Below are positions 10,679-22,786 of a stretch of DNA of 64,000 bases, piece after piece. The translations under genes and the position numbers were made by a program. Origin of the DNA: Aquabacterium sp. (GTDB taxonomy: Bacteria > Pseudomonadota > Gammaproteobacteria > Burkholderiales > Burkholderiaceae_C); the NCBI GenBank assembly GCA_023266355.1, contig JAHFQM010000001.1:1-64000 (forward strand). The letters run 5' to 3'. The notes under the pieces were generated by a model. That model did not search any database and had not been told where the DNA came from. It saw only the letters and a list, made by a program, of their open reading frames with translations. How positions within the stretch are numbered: position 1 is the stretch's first letter; each line of letters starts with the position of its first letter.

Positions 10679-12967
10679 ATGTACATGCCCGCCTTCCGTC
10701 CTGTCCGCCTGTGGTTCTGCCTGGCCTTGTCCTGCCTGAGTGGCGTGGCCGTGGCGCAGGCCAATGGGGCGGCCGCGGCAGCAGTCACCCACCCGCGCGT
10801 CGGCCTGGTGCTGTCGGGCGGTGGCGCACGCGGGCTGGCGCACGTGGGCGTGCTCAAGGTGCTGGAGCGCGAGCGCATCCCGGTGGACGTCATTGCCGGC
10901 ACCTCCATGGGCGCGATCGTCGGTGGGCTGTACGCCAGCGGGCTGGACGCGGCCGACATCGAACGCGAGGTCGCGCGGCTGGACTGGGGCTCGGTGTTCG
11001 CCGTGCGGGTGGACCGCCAGGACCTCTCCCAGCGCCGCAAGGAGCAGGACTTCGAGGTCTCGCCGGTGCTCGAAGTGGGGGTCGGCGGCGATGGCGTGAA
11101 GGCACCGCTGGGCGCGGTGTCCAGCCGCTTGCTGGAGTCCCACCTGCGGCGCCTGACCCTGGCGGCCGGCCAGGTCAAGCATTTCGACCAGTTGGCCACG
11201 CCCTTCCGCGCCGTGGCCACCGACATGGAAAGCGGCCAGGCCGTGGTGCTGGCCGATGGCGATCTGGCCACCGCGCTGCGCAGCAGCATGTCGGTGCCGG
11301 GCGTGTTCGCGCCGCTGGAGGTCGATGGCCGCATCCTGGGCGATGGCGGCCTGGTCAACAACCTGCCCGTCGATGTGGCCCGCAGCATGGGCGCCCAACG
11401 CGTGATCGCCGTCAACATCGGCACACCCTTGTCGCGGCGCGAGACCCTGGGCTCCATCACCGGCGTCACGTCGCAGATGATCAACATCCTGACCGAGCAG
11501 AACGTGCAGCTGAGCCTGCGCCTGCTGGGGCCGCAGGACGTGCTGATCGCGCCGCAACTCGATGGCCTGACGGCCGCCGATTTCGACCGCGCCATCGACT
11601 TCATGCGCCTGGGCGAGCTGCAGGCCGAAGCCCTGGTGCTGCGCATGCAGGACCTCAAACTCAGCCCCGAGGCCTATGCCGAGTGGCAGGCCCGCCGCAA
11701 GCTGCGCGTGCAGCCCAAGCCGGTGCTGGACTTCGTGCGCTTCGCCGGCACCGACATCACCCACCCCGAAACGCGCCCGGACCTGCTGGCCAGCCAGCCC
11801 GGCCAGACCTTCAGCGTGGCCAAGGCCGAGCGCGACCTGACCATGCTGGCCGCCTCGGGCGACTACCTGCGCACCGACTACCGCCTGGTCCGCATGGTCA
11901 ACGGTGAGCAGGGCCTGGTGTTCGACCTGGAAGACAAGCCCTGGGGCCCGAACTACCTGCAGATGGGCCTGGACTTCAGCGCCGACAACCGCGGCCGCAG
12001 CGCCTTCAACCTCAAGCTGGCGCACAACCGCCACTGGCTGGACGCCTCGGGCGCCGAGTGGCGCAACTTCGTGCGCCTGGGCACCTCGCCGGCGGTGGTC
12101 TCCGAGCTGTACCGGCCCATGAACTTCCGCCTGCCCGATGGCCTGGAGGGCTTCGTGGCCGCCTCGGGCTCGGTGCAACGCCGCACGCTGGACTACCACC
12201 TCGTGCCCGAGGCCAAGGCCGATGCCGAAGTGGACCGCCACACCGTGGCCTTCCATGGCGATGTGGGCGTGAACTGGCGCGAGCTGGGCGAGATCCGGCT
12301 GGGCCTGCAAGACGAGCTCTGGCGCGACGACCCCACCCTGGTCAGCAGCAGCTACAGCCTGGCGCGCGCCGCACAGGGCCTCGACGGCGGCCTGCGCAGC
12401 GAGCGCTGGCACGAGCGCGGCTGGCGCCTGCGGGCGGTGTTCGACCAGCTTGACCACGCCTTCTTCCCGACCAAGGGCTGGCGCCTGGAAAGCCAGTGGA
12501 TGCAGGGGCGGCGCCTGAGCCGCGGCGATTTTGCCGATGGCCCCATCCGCCGTTTCAACCTGCAGGCCCAGGCGGTGCGCTCGTGGGGTGTGCACACCTT
12601 CAGCGCCTTCACGCGGCTGGACCTGTCCGATGGCGTGGCCTCGCAGATCCCGCGCTACGGCCTGGGTGGCTTCCAGCAACTGTCAGGTTTCGCACCCTTC
12701 CAGGTGAGCGGCCAGCAAGTGGCTTTGCTGCGCCTGCGCTACCAGGTGCGCCTGGCGCCGGCGCCACTGACCCGTGGCACTTTCTTCGGCGTGAGCTGGG
12801 AGGGGGGGCAGGCCTGGGAGCAGCGCCAGGATTTCGCCAGCGCGCGCAAACGCACCGGCACCAGCCTCTACCTGGGCGCCGACACGGCGGTGGGCCCGGT
12901 GTACGGGGCCATCGTGCACAGCCCCGGCGTGGGCGCCACCTTCATGGTGTTCGTCGGGCGGCCCTGA
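10679..12967 (+). CDS. Patatin-like phospholipase with outer-membrane barrel (PlpD-like)
   Basis: 762 aa with a Sec signal peptide (residues 1-26), then a patatin lipase domain with the oxyanion GGGARG, nucleophile Ser76 in GTSMG and catalytic Asp222 in DGG. A POTRA-like linker (about 330-410) and a bacterial-surface-antigen beta-barrel (about 420-762) follow. This is the architecture of type Vd autotransporters such as Pseudomonas PlpD, where a phospholipase is carried to the surface by its own barrel. The catalytic dyad is complete. ATG codons at residues 1 and 3 are both possible starts. Confidence 0.88.
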   Translation: MYMPAFRPVRLWFCLALSCLSGVAVAQANGAAAAAVTHPRVGLVLSGGGARGLAHVGVLKVLERERIPVDVIAGTSMGAIVGGLYASGLDAADIEREVARLDWGSVFAVRVDRQDLSQRRKEQDFEVSPVLEVGVGGDGVKAPLGAVSSRLLESHLRRLTLAAGQVKHFDQLATPFRAVATDMESGQAVVLADGDLATALRSSMSVPGVFAPLEVDGRILGDGGLVNNLPVDVARSMGAQRVIAVNIGTPLSRRETLGSITGVTSQMINILTEQNVQLSLRLLGPQDVLIAPQLDGLTAADFDRAIDFMRLGELQAEALVLRMQDLKLSPEAYAEWQARRKLRVQPKPVLDFVRFAGTDITHPETRPDLLASQPGQTFSVAKAERDLTMLAASGDYLRTDYRLVRMVNGEQGLVFDLEDKPWGPNYLQMGLDFSADNRGRSAFNLKLAHNRHWLDASGAEWRNFVRLGTSPAVVSELYRPMNFRLPDGLEGFVAASGSVQRRTLDYHLVPEAKADAEVDRHTVAFHGDVGVNWRELGEIRLGLQDELWRDDPTLVSSSYSLARAAQGLDGGLRSERWHERGWRLRAVFDQLDHAFFPTKGWRLESQWMQGRRLSRGDFADGPIRRFNLQAQAVRSWGVHTFSAFTRLDLSDGVASQIPRYGLGGFQQLSGFAPFQVSGQQVALLRLRYQVRLAPAPLTRGTFFGVSWEGGQAWEQRQDFASARKRTGTSLYLGADTAVGPVYGAIVHSPGVGATFMVFVGRP

Positions 12968-12993
12968 GCCGCGCTGAACCCGTCAGAGACCCG

Positions 12994-14148
12994 TCAGACC
13001 CGGCTGAGCGCCTGACCCACCGTGGCACGCAGGTGGTCGAGCACATGCTGCGCGATCTGCGTGAGCGGCAACACCTCTTGCACGGCACCTGCGGCAATCG
13101 CTTCGCGCGGCATGCCGAAGACCACGCAGGTGGCCTCGTTCTGGGCCACGCAGTAGGCGCCGGCGTCCTTCATCTCGCGCATGGCCTTGGCGCCATCCGC
13201 GCCCATGCCCGTCAGCATGATGCCGATGGCGTTGGGGCCCACCACGCGCGCGGCCGACTTGAACAGCACCTCCACGCTGGGCTTGTGGCGGTTGACGGGG
13301 TCACCGTCCTGCACGCGGGCGATGTAGTTGGCGCCCGAGCGCTCCACGCTCAGGTGCAGGCCACCCGGAGCGATGTAGGCGTGGCCGGGCAGGATGCGCT
13401 CACCGTCGGTGGCCTCCTTGACGCTGATCTTGCACAGGCTGTCCAGGCGCGCCGCGTAATTGCGCGTGAAGCCCGGCGGCATGTGCTGGGTGATGACCAC
13501 GCCGGGCGAGTCCGCTGGCAGCGAGGCCAGCACTTCCTTCGTGGCTTCGGTGCCGCCCGTGGAGGCCCCGATGAAGATGATTTTTTCGGTGGACAGCCGA
13601 CCCAGGCCGGGCGACGTGGTCGCGGGTTTGGTCGGTGTGGTGCCGGCCGTTGCGGTGCTGACCGTCGCCGTGCTGGTCCGCGCCGTGCTGGCGCCGGGCG
13701 AAGCCGCTGCCACAGGCGCAGCCGCGGGCAGGTGCAACCGGTTGATGCGGGCCTTGGCCGCGATGCGCACCTTGTCGGTGATGTCATCGGCCAACTGGCG
13801 CAAGCCATCGGCCACACCGATCTTGGGCTTGGCCACGAAGTCCACCGCGCCCAGCTCCAGGGCCTTGAGCGTGACCTCGGCGCCGCGCTCGGTCAGCGTG
13901 GACACCATCACCACCGGCATCGGGCGCAGGCGCATCAGCTTGGACAGGAAATCGATGCCGTCCATGCGAGGCATTTCCACGTCCAGCGTGATGACGTCGG
14001 GGTTGAGGTTGCGGATCATCTCGCGCGCCACGAAGGGGTCGGCGGCCGTGCCGATGCACGTCATGTCGGGCTGGCGGTTGATGATCTCGGTGAGCATGCT
14101 GCGCACCAGGGCGGAATCGTCCACCACCACCACTGTGATTTTGCTCAT
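12994..14148 (-). CDS. cheB: Chemotaxis protein-glutamate methylesterase CheB
   Basis: 384-aa CheB: an N-terminal receiver domain with phosphoacceptor Asp56 ([11 protein letters not shown]), an Ala/Thr-rich linker (about 141-180), and a C-terminal methylesterase with the catalytic triad Ser196 (GASTGG), His222 (TQHMPPG) and Asp318 (GMGADG). Once phosphorylated by CheA it removes methyl groups from, and deamidates, chemoreceptors. It is the last gene of a minus-strand cheR-cheD-cheB cluster, 15 bp after cheD. The linker is longer than in many CheB proteins. Confidence 0.97.
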   Translation of the reverse strand: MSKITVVVVDDSALVRSMLTEIINRQPDMTCIGTAADPFVAREMIRNLNPDVITLDVEMPRMDGIDFLSKLMRLRPMPVVMVSTLTERGAEVTLKALELGAVDFVAKPKIGVADGLRQLADDITDKVRIAAKARINRLHLPAAAPVAAASPGASTARTSTATVSTATAGTTPTKPATTSPGLGRLSTEKIIFIGASTGGTEATKEVLASLPADSPGVVITQHMPPGFTRNYAARLDSLCKISVKEATDGERILPGHAYIAPGGLHLSVERSGANYIARVQDGDPVNRHKPSVEVLFKSAARVVGPNAIGIMLTGMGADGAKAMREMKDAGAYCVAQNEATCVVFGMPREAIAAGAVQEVLPLTQIAQHVLDHLRATVGQALSRV

Positions 14149-14163
14149 GTCCTTGTCTCCGGG

Positions 14164-14871
14164 TCAGAACAGGTCGATCGAGCCACCGCTGGACGCCACC
14201 GGCACCACCTTCTGGGCGGCCGCGCGGTCCTGCTGCACGATCGCATCCGGGTTGCTGGGGGCCAGGCGCTTGACCATGGCTTTGCCGCTGAAGGGCAGGA
14301 AGCAGACCTTGCGTGGGTAAATGTCGAGCACATCCTTGGAGACCACCGGAATGCGCTCGGTCTTGAGGTACTCCATCACGAAGGCGGTGTTGCGCTCGCC
14401 GACGTTGATGGTGCTCATGCCGCTGATGACGGCGCCGCCACCGAAGACCTTGGCTTCCATGGTCATGCGCGAGGCGCCCATCTTCATCATCTCGTTGATG
14501 AGCAACTCCATCGCGTAGGAACCGTAGCGGCCCGAATCGCTGGCACCGCCGCCGTTGTCGGGCAGCATGAAGTGGTTCATGCCACCGACCTTGGCCTGGC
14601 GGTCCCACAGGCAGACCGCGATGCACGAGCCCAGCGTCGTCATGATCAGCAGGTCTTCGTCGTAGCAGAAGTACTCGCCGGGCAAGATCTTGACCGCCTC
14701 GGACTTGAAGTGCGCGTCGTAGAAAAAGAAAGAGGCTTCACCCGGTTTGGCCACGCGGGCCTTCAGGCGCATCAGCCGGTCGGTGCGGTTGAGTTGCAGG
14801 CCCATGGGCGGGGGCGATCCGGGGGGCGGTGTGCCTGCGCGGGGGGCGCCCAGCGGTGCGGTGCTGATCAT
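14164..14871 (-). CDS. cheD: Chemoreceptor glutamine deamidase CheD
   Basis: 235-aa CheD, which deamidates receptor glutamines and can act with CheC-type phosphatases. The catalytic Cys83 (TLGSCIAVCLWD) and His100 (GGMNHFMLP) are present. It sits between cheR and cheB in the same direction, so receptor methylation, deamidation and demethylation are encoded together. A proline-rich N-terminal ~25 residues precede the conserved domain; a shorter form starting at the second Met is possible. Confidence 0.95.
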   Translation of the reverse strand: MISTAPLGAPRAGTPPPGSPPPMGLQLNRTDRLMRLKARVAKPGEASFFFYDAHFKSEAVKILPGEYFCYDEDLLIMTTLGSCIAVCLWDRQAKVGGMNHFMLPDNGGGASDSGRYGSYAMELLINEMMKMGASRMTMEAKVFGGGAVISGMSTINVGERNTAFVMEYLKTERIPVVSKDVLDIYPRKVCFLPFSGKAMVKRLAPSNPDAIVQQDRAAAQKVVPVASSGGSIDLF

Positions 14872-14897
14872 CTGGTGTTCCTTGCTGGCTGCGCGGG

Positions 14898-15746
14898 TCA
14901 GACCCGGTCATAGACCGTCTTGCCCTGCAGGAGGAAGAGGTCGCGCGATTCGGTGAAGTTCTCGGAATGGCCCACGAACAGTTTGCCGCCGGGCTTCATC
15001 ACGCCATGGATGCGCTCCAGCACCTTGCGCTGGGTCGGGGCATCGAAATAGATCATCACGTTGCGGCAGAAGACGATGTCGAAAGCCTCGCCGAGCTGCC
15101 AGCTGGTCTGCATCAGGTTGAAGGGCTTGAACTCGACGAAGCGCGCCAGCTCCGGCTTGATGCGGATGCTGCCCTCGTTGGTGCCCTTGCCTTTGAGGAA
15201 GTAGCTGCGCAGGCGCTGCGGCGACAGGCCGCGTGCGTTGGCGTCATAGACGCCGCGCGAGGCGGTGGTCAGCACGTTGGTGTCGATGTCGCTGCACAGG
15301 ATCTTGACCGGGGCATGCAGGCCGAGGTTCTCGGCCACGGTGATGGCCAGCGAGTAGGGTTCCTCGCCCGTCGAAGCGGCGCAACACCAGATCCGCGTGG
15401 GCTTGCTGCCACGCGCCTTCAGCCACTCGGCCAGGGTGTGGAAGTGGTGCTCTTCGCGGAAGAAGGAGGTCAGGTTGGTCGTCAGGCAATTGACGAACTC
15501 CTGCCACTCCTGCTGGTTCTGGTGGGCGCCGCTGCTCTCCAGCCACTGCAGGTAGCTTTCGAAAGATTGGTGTCCCGTGTCGCGCAGGCGGCGCGACAGG
15601 CGGCTGTACACCATGGCCTGCTTGCCTTCGTGCAAGCTGATGCCGGCGCGCTCATAGATGAGCGTGCGCACCCGAGCGAAGTCGCGCGCATGGAAGGTGA
15701 ACTCACGGTCAACCGTGAGGTTCGAAGCGTCGTGGACTGGGTTCAT
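14898..15746 (-). CDS. cheR: Chemoreceptor methyltransferase CheR
   Basis: 282-aa CheR, which methylates receptor glutamates using S-adenosylmethionine. An N-terminal helical domain (about residues 15-90) precedes the Rossmann-type methyltransferase. The SAM-binding CAASTGEEPYS motif lies at 122-132, and the C-terminal FCRNVMIYFD motif is also present. It is the first gene of the cheR-cheD-cheB cluster and is divergent from the GGDEF gene at 15920. CheA, CheW and CheY are not in the window before 64 kb. Confidence 0.97.
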   Translation of the reverse strand: MNPVHDASNLTVDREFTFHARDFARVRTLIYERAGISLHEGKQAMVYSRLSRRLRDTGHQSFESYLQWLESSGAHQNQQEWQEFVNCLTTNLTSFFREEHHFHTLAEWLKARGSKPTRIWCCAASTGEEPYSLAITVAENLGLHAPVKILCSDIDTNVLTTASRGVYDANARGLSPQRLRSYFLKGKGTNEGSIRIKPELARFVEFKPFNLMQTSWQLGEAFDIVFCRNVMIYFDAPTQRKVLERIHGVMKPGGKLFVGHSENFTESRDLFLLQGKTVYDRV

Positions 15747-15919
15747 CGGCTCGGGCGTCGTTGGCGGCAGGTGGAGGGACTCTCGTCATGGGATATCGGA
15801 AGGTGGCCGGCAGAGCTTGAGCTTCTGACCCACTCCCGGCAGGTTGCCTGCCATGGCCCCTGCGCCTAGCCCGCAAGATCGGGCGCATTCCCGGGCTTAT
15901 TCCACAGCTGCGGTGGCGG

Positions 15920-16813
15920 GTGGCTGTTAGACTTGAAGCGTTGAAGTACACCCTTGTGGAGCCCATCATCGCCTTGATCGACTTCGCGTCACAGCCACCT
16001 GCCGATCGCCCTGCTGACGGCACCTTGGCCTGCGCGGACGCTGACCGCGGTGATGCGCAGTCACCCGCTGCCACGCCCCATGGCTTGCGCCTGGATGCCG
16101 CCATGAGCCTGCTGTTGCAAGCTGGCTGGACGGCACCGGACGGTGCGCTGCAGGGCACCTCGTCGTGGCTGCAGGCCGTGGTCGATGGCCTGTGCGAGCT
16201 CTCCAGCCGGGATGCCCTCACGGGCCTGAACAACCGCCGCCAGTTCGAGTCCGCCATCGCCCGCGAGGTCGATCGCGTCGCCCGCATCGGCGAGCCAGCC
16301 CTGCTGCTGCTGGCCGACATCGACCACTTCAAGAAGGTCAACGACACCCACGGCCATGCCGCCGGTGACGTGGTCATCCGCTCGGTGGCCGAGTGCCTGC
16401 AAGACTGCGTGCGTCCCATGGACCTGGTGGCGCGCGTGGGTGGCGAAGAGTTCGCCATCATCTTGCCCAATTGCCCGCCCGCTTTCGGCCAGGCCGTCTC
16501 CGAGCGCATCCGCCAGAAGGTGGCCGCCAAGACGGCCGCCATCGTCGGCGGTCATCCCCTGCACGTGACGGTGAGCATCGGTGGGGCGTTCGCGCCACCC
16601 TGGGTGCGTTCTTCGGCGGCCTTGTGGTCGGAGCGCGCCGACCAGCAGCTCTACCGGGCCAAATCCGAAGGCCGCAACCGCACCTGCCTCGACATGCCGC
16701 CGCTGACCGTGGTGAGCGCCGAGGAAAAAGGCCTGTTGTTTGCAGGACTCACGCAATCTGACCTCACTGAACCCTCAGGTAGTGGGGACCCCATGCCGAA
16801 AACAACGGAATGA
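15920..16813 (+). CDS. GGDEF diguanylate cyclase
   Basis: 297-aa cytosolic protein with a C-terminal GGDEF domain (about residues 95-265). The active-site GGEEF lies at 174-178 and an RxxD inhibitory I-site (RPMD) at 165-168, exactly five residues upstream, so an active, product-inhibited c-di-GMP synthase is expected. The N-terminal ~90 residues match no sensor domain I recognise. GTG start at 15920; a downstream start is possible. Its last four bases overlap the next gene (ATGA), pointing to translational coupling with the MinD-like ATPase. Confidence 0.9.
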   Translation: MAVRLEALKYTLVEPIIALIDFASQPPADRPADGTLACADADRGDAQSPAATPHGLRLDAAMSLLLQAGWTAPDGALQGTSSWLQAVVDGLCELSSRDALTGLNNRRQFESAIAREVDRVARIGEPALLLLADIDHFKKVNDTHGHAAGDVVIRSVAECLQDCVRPMDLVARVGGEEFAIILPNCPPAFGQAVSERIRQKVAAKTAAIVGGHPLHVTVSIGGAFAPPWVRSSAALWSERADQQLYRAKSEGRNRTCLDMPPLTVVSAEEKGLLFAGLTQSDLTEPSGSGDPMPKTTE

Positions 16814-17622
16814 TGGAGTCCATGACCGCCCCCGCCCCCCAAGCCCCGACCACGACGACCCGAGTTGCCCGCACGGTGGCCATCACCAGCGGCAAAGGTG
16901 GCGTGGGCAAGACCTTCTTCAGCGCCAACCTGGCCGCGGCATTGACGCGCCAGGGCATGAAGGTGCTGGTGCTGGACGCCGACCTCGGTCTGGCCAACCT
17001 GGACGTGGTGCTCAACCTCTATCCCAAGATCACGCTGCACGATGTGTTCACGGGCAAGGCCGAGCTGGAAGAGGCCATCCTGCCCGCACCGGGTGGTTTC
17101 TCGGTGCTGCTGGCCGGCTCCGGCCTGGTGGAGTATTCCCGCCTGACGCCCGAGGTGCGTGACCAGCTCAGCACCATCTTCGAGGCGGTCAAGCCGCGTT
17201 TTGACGTCATCCTCATCGACACGGGTGCGGGCATCTCGGACGTGGTGCTGTACGCGGTGTCGATGGCGCAAGAGGTCATCGTCGTGGCCACGCCCGAGCC
17301 CACTTCCATGACCGATGCCTACGCCACCATCAAGGTGCTGGCCTCGCAGCAATCGCGCGAGCAACTGAACCTGGTGGTCAACCAGGTCACCCGCCAGGGC
17401 GATGGCCGCGCCATCTGCAACCAGTTGCAGCAGGTGGTCGAGCGCTTTGTGCAAGGTGCCAATGGCAGCTTCCCGAAGCTGTACTTCCTGGGCGACATCC
17501 CGCTGGACCCGAGCGTGCGCGACGCCGTGCAAAAACGCCAGCTCCTGCTGGAGCTCCACCCCGGCAGCGCCGCTGCGCAGGGCGTGGTGCAGGTGGCCAC
17601 GCGCCTCCACGCCCGCGGCTGA
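16810..17622 (+). CDS. MinD/FlhG-like flagellar-number ATPase
   Basis: 270-aa P-loop ATPase of the MinD/ParA family with the deviant Walker A KGGVGKT (about residues 29-35), the switch segment LDADLGLANLDVVLN and the DVILIDTGAGIS motif. Sequence and setting favour FlhG/FleN (regulation of flagellar number) over MinD: no minC or minE is nearby, while chemotaxis genes and a c-di-GMP cyclase adjoin it. FleN-type proteins often work with c-di-GMP-responsive FleQ, which would fit the coupling to the GGDEF gene; this part is inference. Confidence 0.8.
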   Translation: MMESMTAPAPQAPTTTTRVARTVAITSGKGGVGKTFFSANLAAALTRQGMKVLVLDADLGLANLDVVLNLYPKITLHDVFTGKAELEEAILPAPGGFSVLLAGSGLVEYSRLTPEVRDQLSTIFEAVKPRFDVILIDTGAGISDVVLYAVSMAQEVIVVATPEPTSMTDAYATIKVLASQQSREQLNLVVNQVTRQGDGRAICNQLQQVVERFVQGANGSFPKLYFLGDIPLDPSVRDAVQKRQLLLELHPGSAAAQGVVQVATRLHARG

Positions 17623-17624
17623 CC

Positions 17625-18038
17625 GTGGCTGAAGAGGCAACGCCAGGGCCGGGCACGGCCACCACGGCCTATGAGTGGCTGGGCGGTGAGGCGCGCGTGC
17701 GTGCCCTGGTCGATCGTTTCTACGACCTGATGGACCTGGAGCCGGGCTACGCCGATTTGCGCGAAGTCCATGGCGACACCTTGGACAGCGCCCGCGACAA
17801 GCTGTTCTGGTTCCTCAGCGGCTGGCTGGGCGGCCCCGACCTCTACATCGAGCGCTTTGGTCACCCGCGCCTGCGCGCCCGCCACATGCCGTTCCGCATC
17901 GGCATCCGTGAGCGCGACCAGTGGCTGGCCTGCATGGCCCAGGCCATGCGCGACGTGGCGGTGGACCCCGAGTTGGCCGCGCGCCTGGAAACGTCCTTCG
18001 CCCAAACGGCAGACTGGATGCGCAACCAGGGCGTTTGA
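17625..18038 (+). CDS. Group II truncated haemoglobin
   Basis: 137-aa 2-on-2 globin of the YjbI/GlbO type, a cytosolic O2/NO-binding haem protein. The YEWLGGEARVRALVDRFYDLM opening, the FGHPRLRARHMPF segment with the proximal histidine, and the DQWL motif carrying the group-II tryptophan are present. A GTG start lies 2 nt after the upstream stop, so it is probably co-transcribed. Length is normal. Confidence 0.9.
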   Translation: MAEEATPGPGTATTAYEWLGGEARVRALVDRFYDLMDLEPGYADLREVHGDTLDSARDKLFWFLSGWLGGPDLYIERFGHPRLRARHMPFRIGIRERDQWLACMAQAMRDVAVDPELAARLETSFAQTADWMRNQGV

Positions 18039-18101
18039 AGGACGCTTGAAGTGTGCAGGAGGGGGCTTGAGCCCCGCGGTGCCGCCAGCTGCCCCAGCCC
18101 C

Positions 18102-18809
18102 TCAGGACGAGGTGTTGCCGGTGCTCGACTGCAAGAGCACGACCAGCGCGCCATTGCCACCTTCATCGGCCCGGGCCTGCACAAAGGCCAGCACGCGCTC
18201 GCTCTGCACCAGCCAGCGCTTGGCCTTGTCTTTCAGCACGGGTTGCTTGCCCGGTGAGCCCAGGCCCTTGCCGTGCACCACGCGCACGCAGCGCCACCCT
18301 TTGAGGGCCGCTTCGCGCAGGAACTGGGCCAGGCGCTCGCGGGCCTCGTCGGTGCGCATGCCGTGCATGTCGAGCTCGCCTTGCAAGGCCCAGACGCCGC
18401 GGCGCAGCTTGCGCACCACGTCCACGCCCAGTTCGGGGCGGCGCCAGGAGAGGGTGTCGTCGGTGTCGAGCAGGCTTTCGACGTCGAATTCGTCGGACAG
18501 CGAAGATTTCAGCACGGCCTGTTCGTCGGCCTGGCGGCTGGCGGGCACGGGCTGGGGGCGCGGTGTTTGCGGCACCACGCGGTCGGATGAGGGCAAGCCG
18601 TTGACTTGGCCCACCGTGCGGCGGAAGAGGGCTGCGTCCACCTCGTGGGCGCGTTGGGCCGCCTCCCGCTTGGCACGCGCCAGGCGCTCTTGCTCAGCGC
18701 GCGCAGCCGCTTCCTTGGCGGCATGGCCCAGGGCACGCTTGAGGTCGGCGAAGTCGCTCAGCGTGGTGTTGGGCGAGGGCTTGGCGGCGGGCTTGGTGTT
18801 GCGGCTCAC
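18102..18809 (-). CDS. Smr-domain protein
   Basis: 235 aa with a C-terminal Smr (MutS2 C-terminal) domain at about residues 140-235. The LDMHGMRTDEARE motif and the HGKGLGS loop are those of Smr endonucleases acting on DNA or RNA. The N-terminal half is basic and helical and carries no second known domain. The minus-strand gene is followed by the convergent globin gene. Stand-alone Smr proteins of this layout are widespread in betaproteobacteria; the biological role is unsettled. Confidence 0.9.
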   Translation of the reverse strand: MSRNTKPAAKPSPNTTLSDFADLKRALGHAAKEAAARAEQERLARAKREAAQRAHEVDAALFRRTVGQVNGLPSSDRVVPQTPRPQPVPASRQADEQAVLKSSLSDEFDVESLLDTDDTLSWRRPELGVDVVRKLRRGVWALQGELDMHGMRTDEARERLAQFLREAALKGWRCVRVVHGKGLGSPGKQPVLKDKAKRWLVQSERVLAFVQARADEGGNGALVVLLQSSTGNTSS

Positions 18810-18881
18810 AGGGCCCTAGCCTACAACAACTCTGTGTCCTTGCCGGGCGAGGCCTGGCCGTGCATGGCGAACAGGGTGCCA

Positions 18882-19550
18882 TCAGATCAGGCCGCGCTCG
18901 GCGAAGGACAGCGCCCCACCGTGGCTCACCACGACGTGGTCGAGCACGCGGATGTCCACCATCTGCAGGCTGGACTTGAGCGTTTGCGTGAGCAGCTCGT
19001 CGGCGCGCGAGGGCTCCAGCACGCCCGACGGGTGGTTGTGCGACAGGATGACGGCGGCGGCGTTGAGCGCCAGCGCGCGCTTGAGCACCTCGCGCGGGTA
19101 GACGCTGGTTTGCGTCAACGTGCCGCGGAACAACTCTTCGCAGGCGATCAGCCGCTGCTGCGCGTCCAGGAAGAGCACCGCGAAGACCTCGTGCGGCAGC
19201 CGCCCCAGGCGCATCTGCAGGTAATCCTTCACCAGCTGTGGCGAGCCGAACACGGGCTGGGCGCTCAGGCTGCCCGAGAGGCCGCGCCGCGCCATCTCCA
19301 TCACGGCCATCAGCTCGGCGCGCTTGGCCGGCCCCAGCCCCTTGATGCCCTTGAGCTGGGCCCCGGTGGCGCTCAGCAGCCCGCCCAAGCCGCCAAGCTG
19401 CTGCAACAGGCTTTCGGCGAGTTTCAGCACGCCTTGGCCCTGTAGGCCGGTGCGCAGCAGCAGGGCCAGCAATTCGGCGTCGGCCAGGGCGGCGGGGCCC
19501 ATGGCGAGCAGCTTTTCGCGGGGCCGCAAGGCGGCTGGGAGGTCTTTCAT
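18882..19550 (-). CDS. radC: RadC (JAB/MPN-domain protein)
   Basis: 222-aa RadC-family protein: an N-terminal helix-hairpin-helix region (about residues 1-100, with PREKLL and LGLLLRTG-type segments) and a C-terminal JAB/MPN domain. The metal-binding motif HNHPSG-x6-SRAD is intact. The family's enzymatic role is unproven despite its name. The ATG of MKDLPAAL at 19550 is chosen because upstream codons fall in the intergenic region ahead of the divergent FKBP gene. Confidence 0.93.
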   Translation of the reverse strand: MKDLPAALRPREKLLAMGPAALADAELLALLLRTGLQGQGVLKLAESLLQQLGGLGGLLSATGAQLKGIKGLGPAKRAELMAVMEMARRGLSGSLSAQPVFGSPQLVKDYLQMRLGRLPHEVFAVLFLDAQQRLIACEELFRGTLTQTSVYPREVLKRALALNAAAVILSHNHPSGVLEPSRADELLTQTLKSSLQMVDIRVLDHVVVSHGGALSFAERGLI

Positions 19551-19641
19551 GGCGGGTTTGCGTCGAAGCGTCGTTCTCAAACCTAAAATTGTGCTTTTCC
19601 AGCCTCTGCAAGCCCATCCTTCTAAAGGGTGTGTTGACACC

Positions 19642-20103
19642 ATGACCATTTCCGCGCCCACCGTTGTTCCCGGCTCCTTCCTGACGCTGCATTACCGGCT
19701 GGCCGGCCCGGACGGCGACGACCTGGTCAACACCTTCACCGACAAGCCGGCCACGCTGTCCATTGGCTCGGGCGAGTTGTCGCCGGCCATCGAGGCCCGC
19801 CTGATCGGCCTGAGCGAAGGCACCCGCACCACGCTGCAGCTGGAGCCCGGCGAGGCCTTCGGCCCGCGCAACCCGGAGATGGTCCAGCGCGTGGCCATGA
19901 GCCTGCTGCGCGAGCTGGGCGACATGGACGAAACCTGGCGCGTGGGCGACGTGGTGCAGTTCCCCACGCCCGACGGCAGCGGCAGCTTCGCCGGTGTGGT
20001 GCGCGAGGTGGACGCTGGCGGCCAGTGGGCCGAGTTCGATTTCAACCACCCGCTCGCCGGCCAGCCTGTCACCTTCGAGGTGCAGCTGATCGGTGTGCTG
20101 TGA
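19642..20103 (+). CDS. SlpA-type FKBP peptidyl-prolyl isomerase
   Basis: 153-aa FKBP-type isomerase of the SlpA/SlyD branch. The FKBP core is split by an IF chaperone insertion (about residues 70-125), and the [16 protein letters not shown] segment typical of SlpA is clear. Cytosolic proline isomerase and folding helper. It precedes ispH with the stop codon 20 bp before the ispH start, an arrangement (slpA-ispH) also found in E. coli, where the gene is fkpB. Confidence 0.92.
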   Translation: MTISAPTVVPGSFLTLHYRLAGPDGDDLVNTFTDKPATLSIGSGELSPAIEARLIGLSEGTRTTLQLEPGEAFGPRNPEMVQRVAMSLLRELGDMDETWRVGDVVQFPTPDGSGSFAGVVREVDAGGQWAEFDFNHPLAGQPVTFEVQLIGVL

Positions 20104-20123
20104 CCCTGGACACCCGCCCTGCC

Positions 20124-22479
<2,356 letters not shown>

Positions 22480-22520
22480 GTTTGATGGCCAAGCCGTGTG
22501 GTGGGCCCGAAAAGGCCTGC

Positions 22521-22526
22521 TATACT
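22521..22526 (+). promoter_or_regulatory. Possible -10 box of the tRNA-Ser gene
   Basis: TATACT at 22521-22526 is a good sigma70 -10 box about 65 bp upstream of the mature tRNA. No convincing -35 hexamer sits 17 bp further upstream. Confidence 0.4.
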
Positions 22527-22592
22527 GCTTGGCTTTCCGGGACGCAGATTTGCGCTTCGGACGCCGAGAGACCCCGGCGAGCCCCGTTTCCA

Positions 22593-22681
<89 letters not shown>

Positions 22682-22684
22682 CAT

Positions 22685-22720
22685 AAAGCCCTAAGCATTT
22701 GATTTGCTTAGGGCTTTTTG
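22685..22720 (+). terminator. Terminator supplied by the island after tRNA-Ser
   Basis: A 12-bp stem (AAAGCCCTAAGC at 22685-22696, GCTTAGGGCTTT at 22706-22717) with a T run. It replaces the tRNA's original terminator, which now lies beyond the right attachment site at 50715-50750. Confidence 0.85.
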
Positions 22721-22748
22721 GTTTTTGGGTGGATTGATTTCTTTCTTT

Positions 22749-22769
22749 CTACCATCGTATCTACCATTG
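22749..22769. repeat. Left arm-type repeats (CTACCAT pair)
   Basis: CTACCATCG at 22749-22757 and CTACCATTG at 22761-22769, 12 bp apart. The same pair with the same spacing lies at 50558-50578 upstream of the integrase, and the flanks (about 22732-22786 and 50538-50594) are also alike. Likely integrase arm-binding sites, or a relic of a second integrase leader. Confidence 0.5.
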
Positions 22770-22786
22770 ATGGGTGAGATTGGTTT

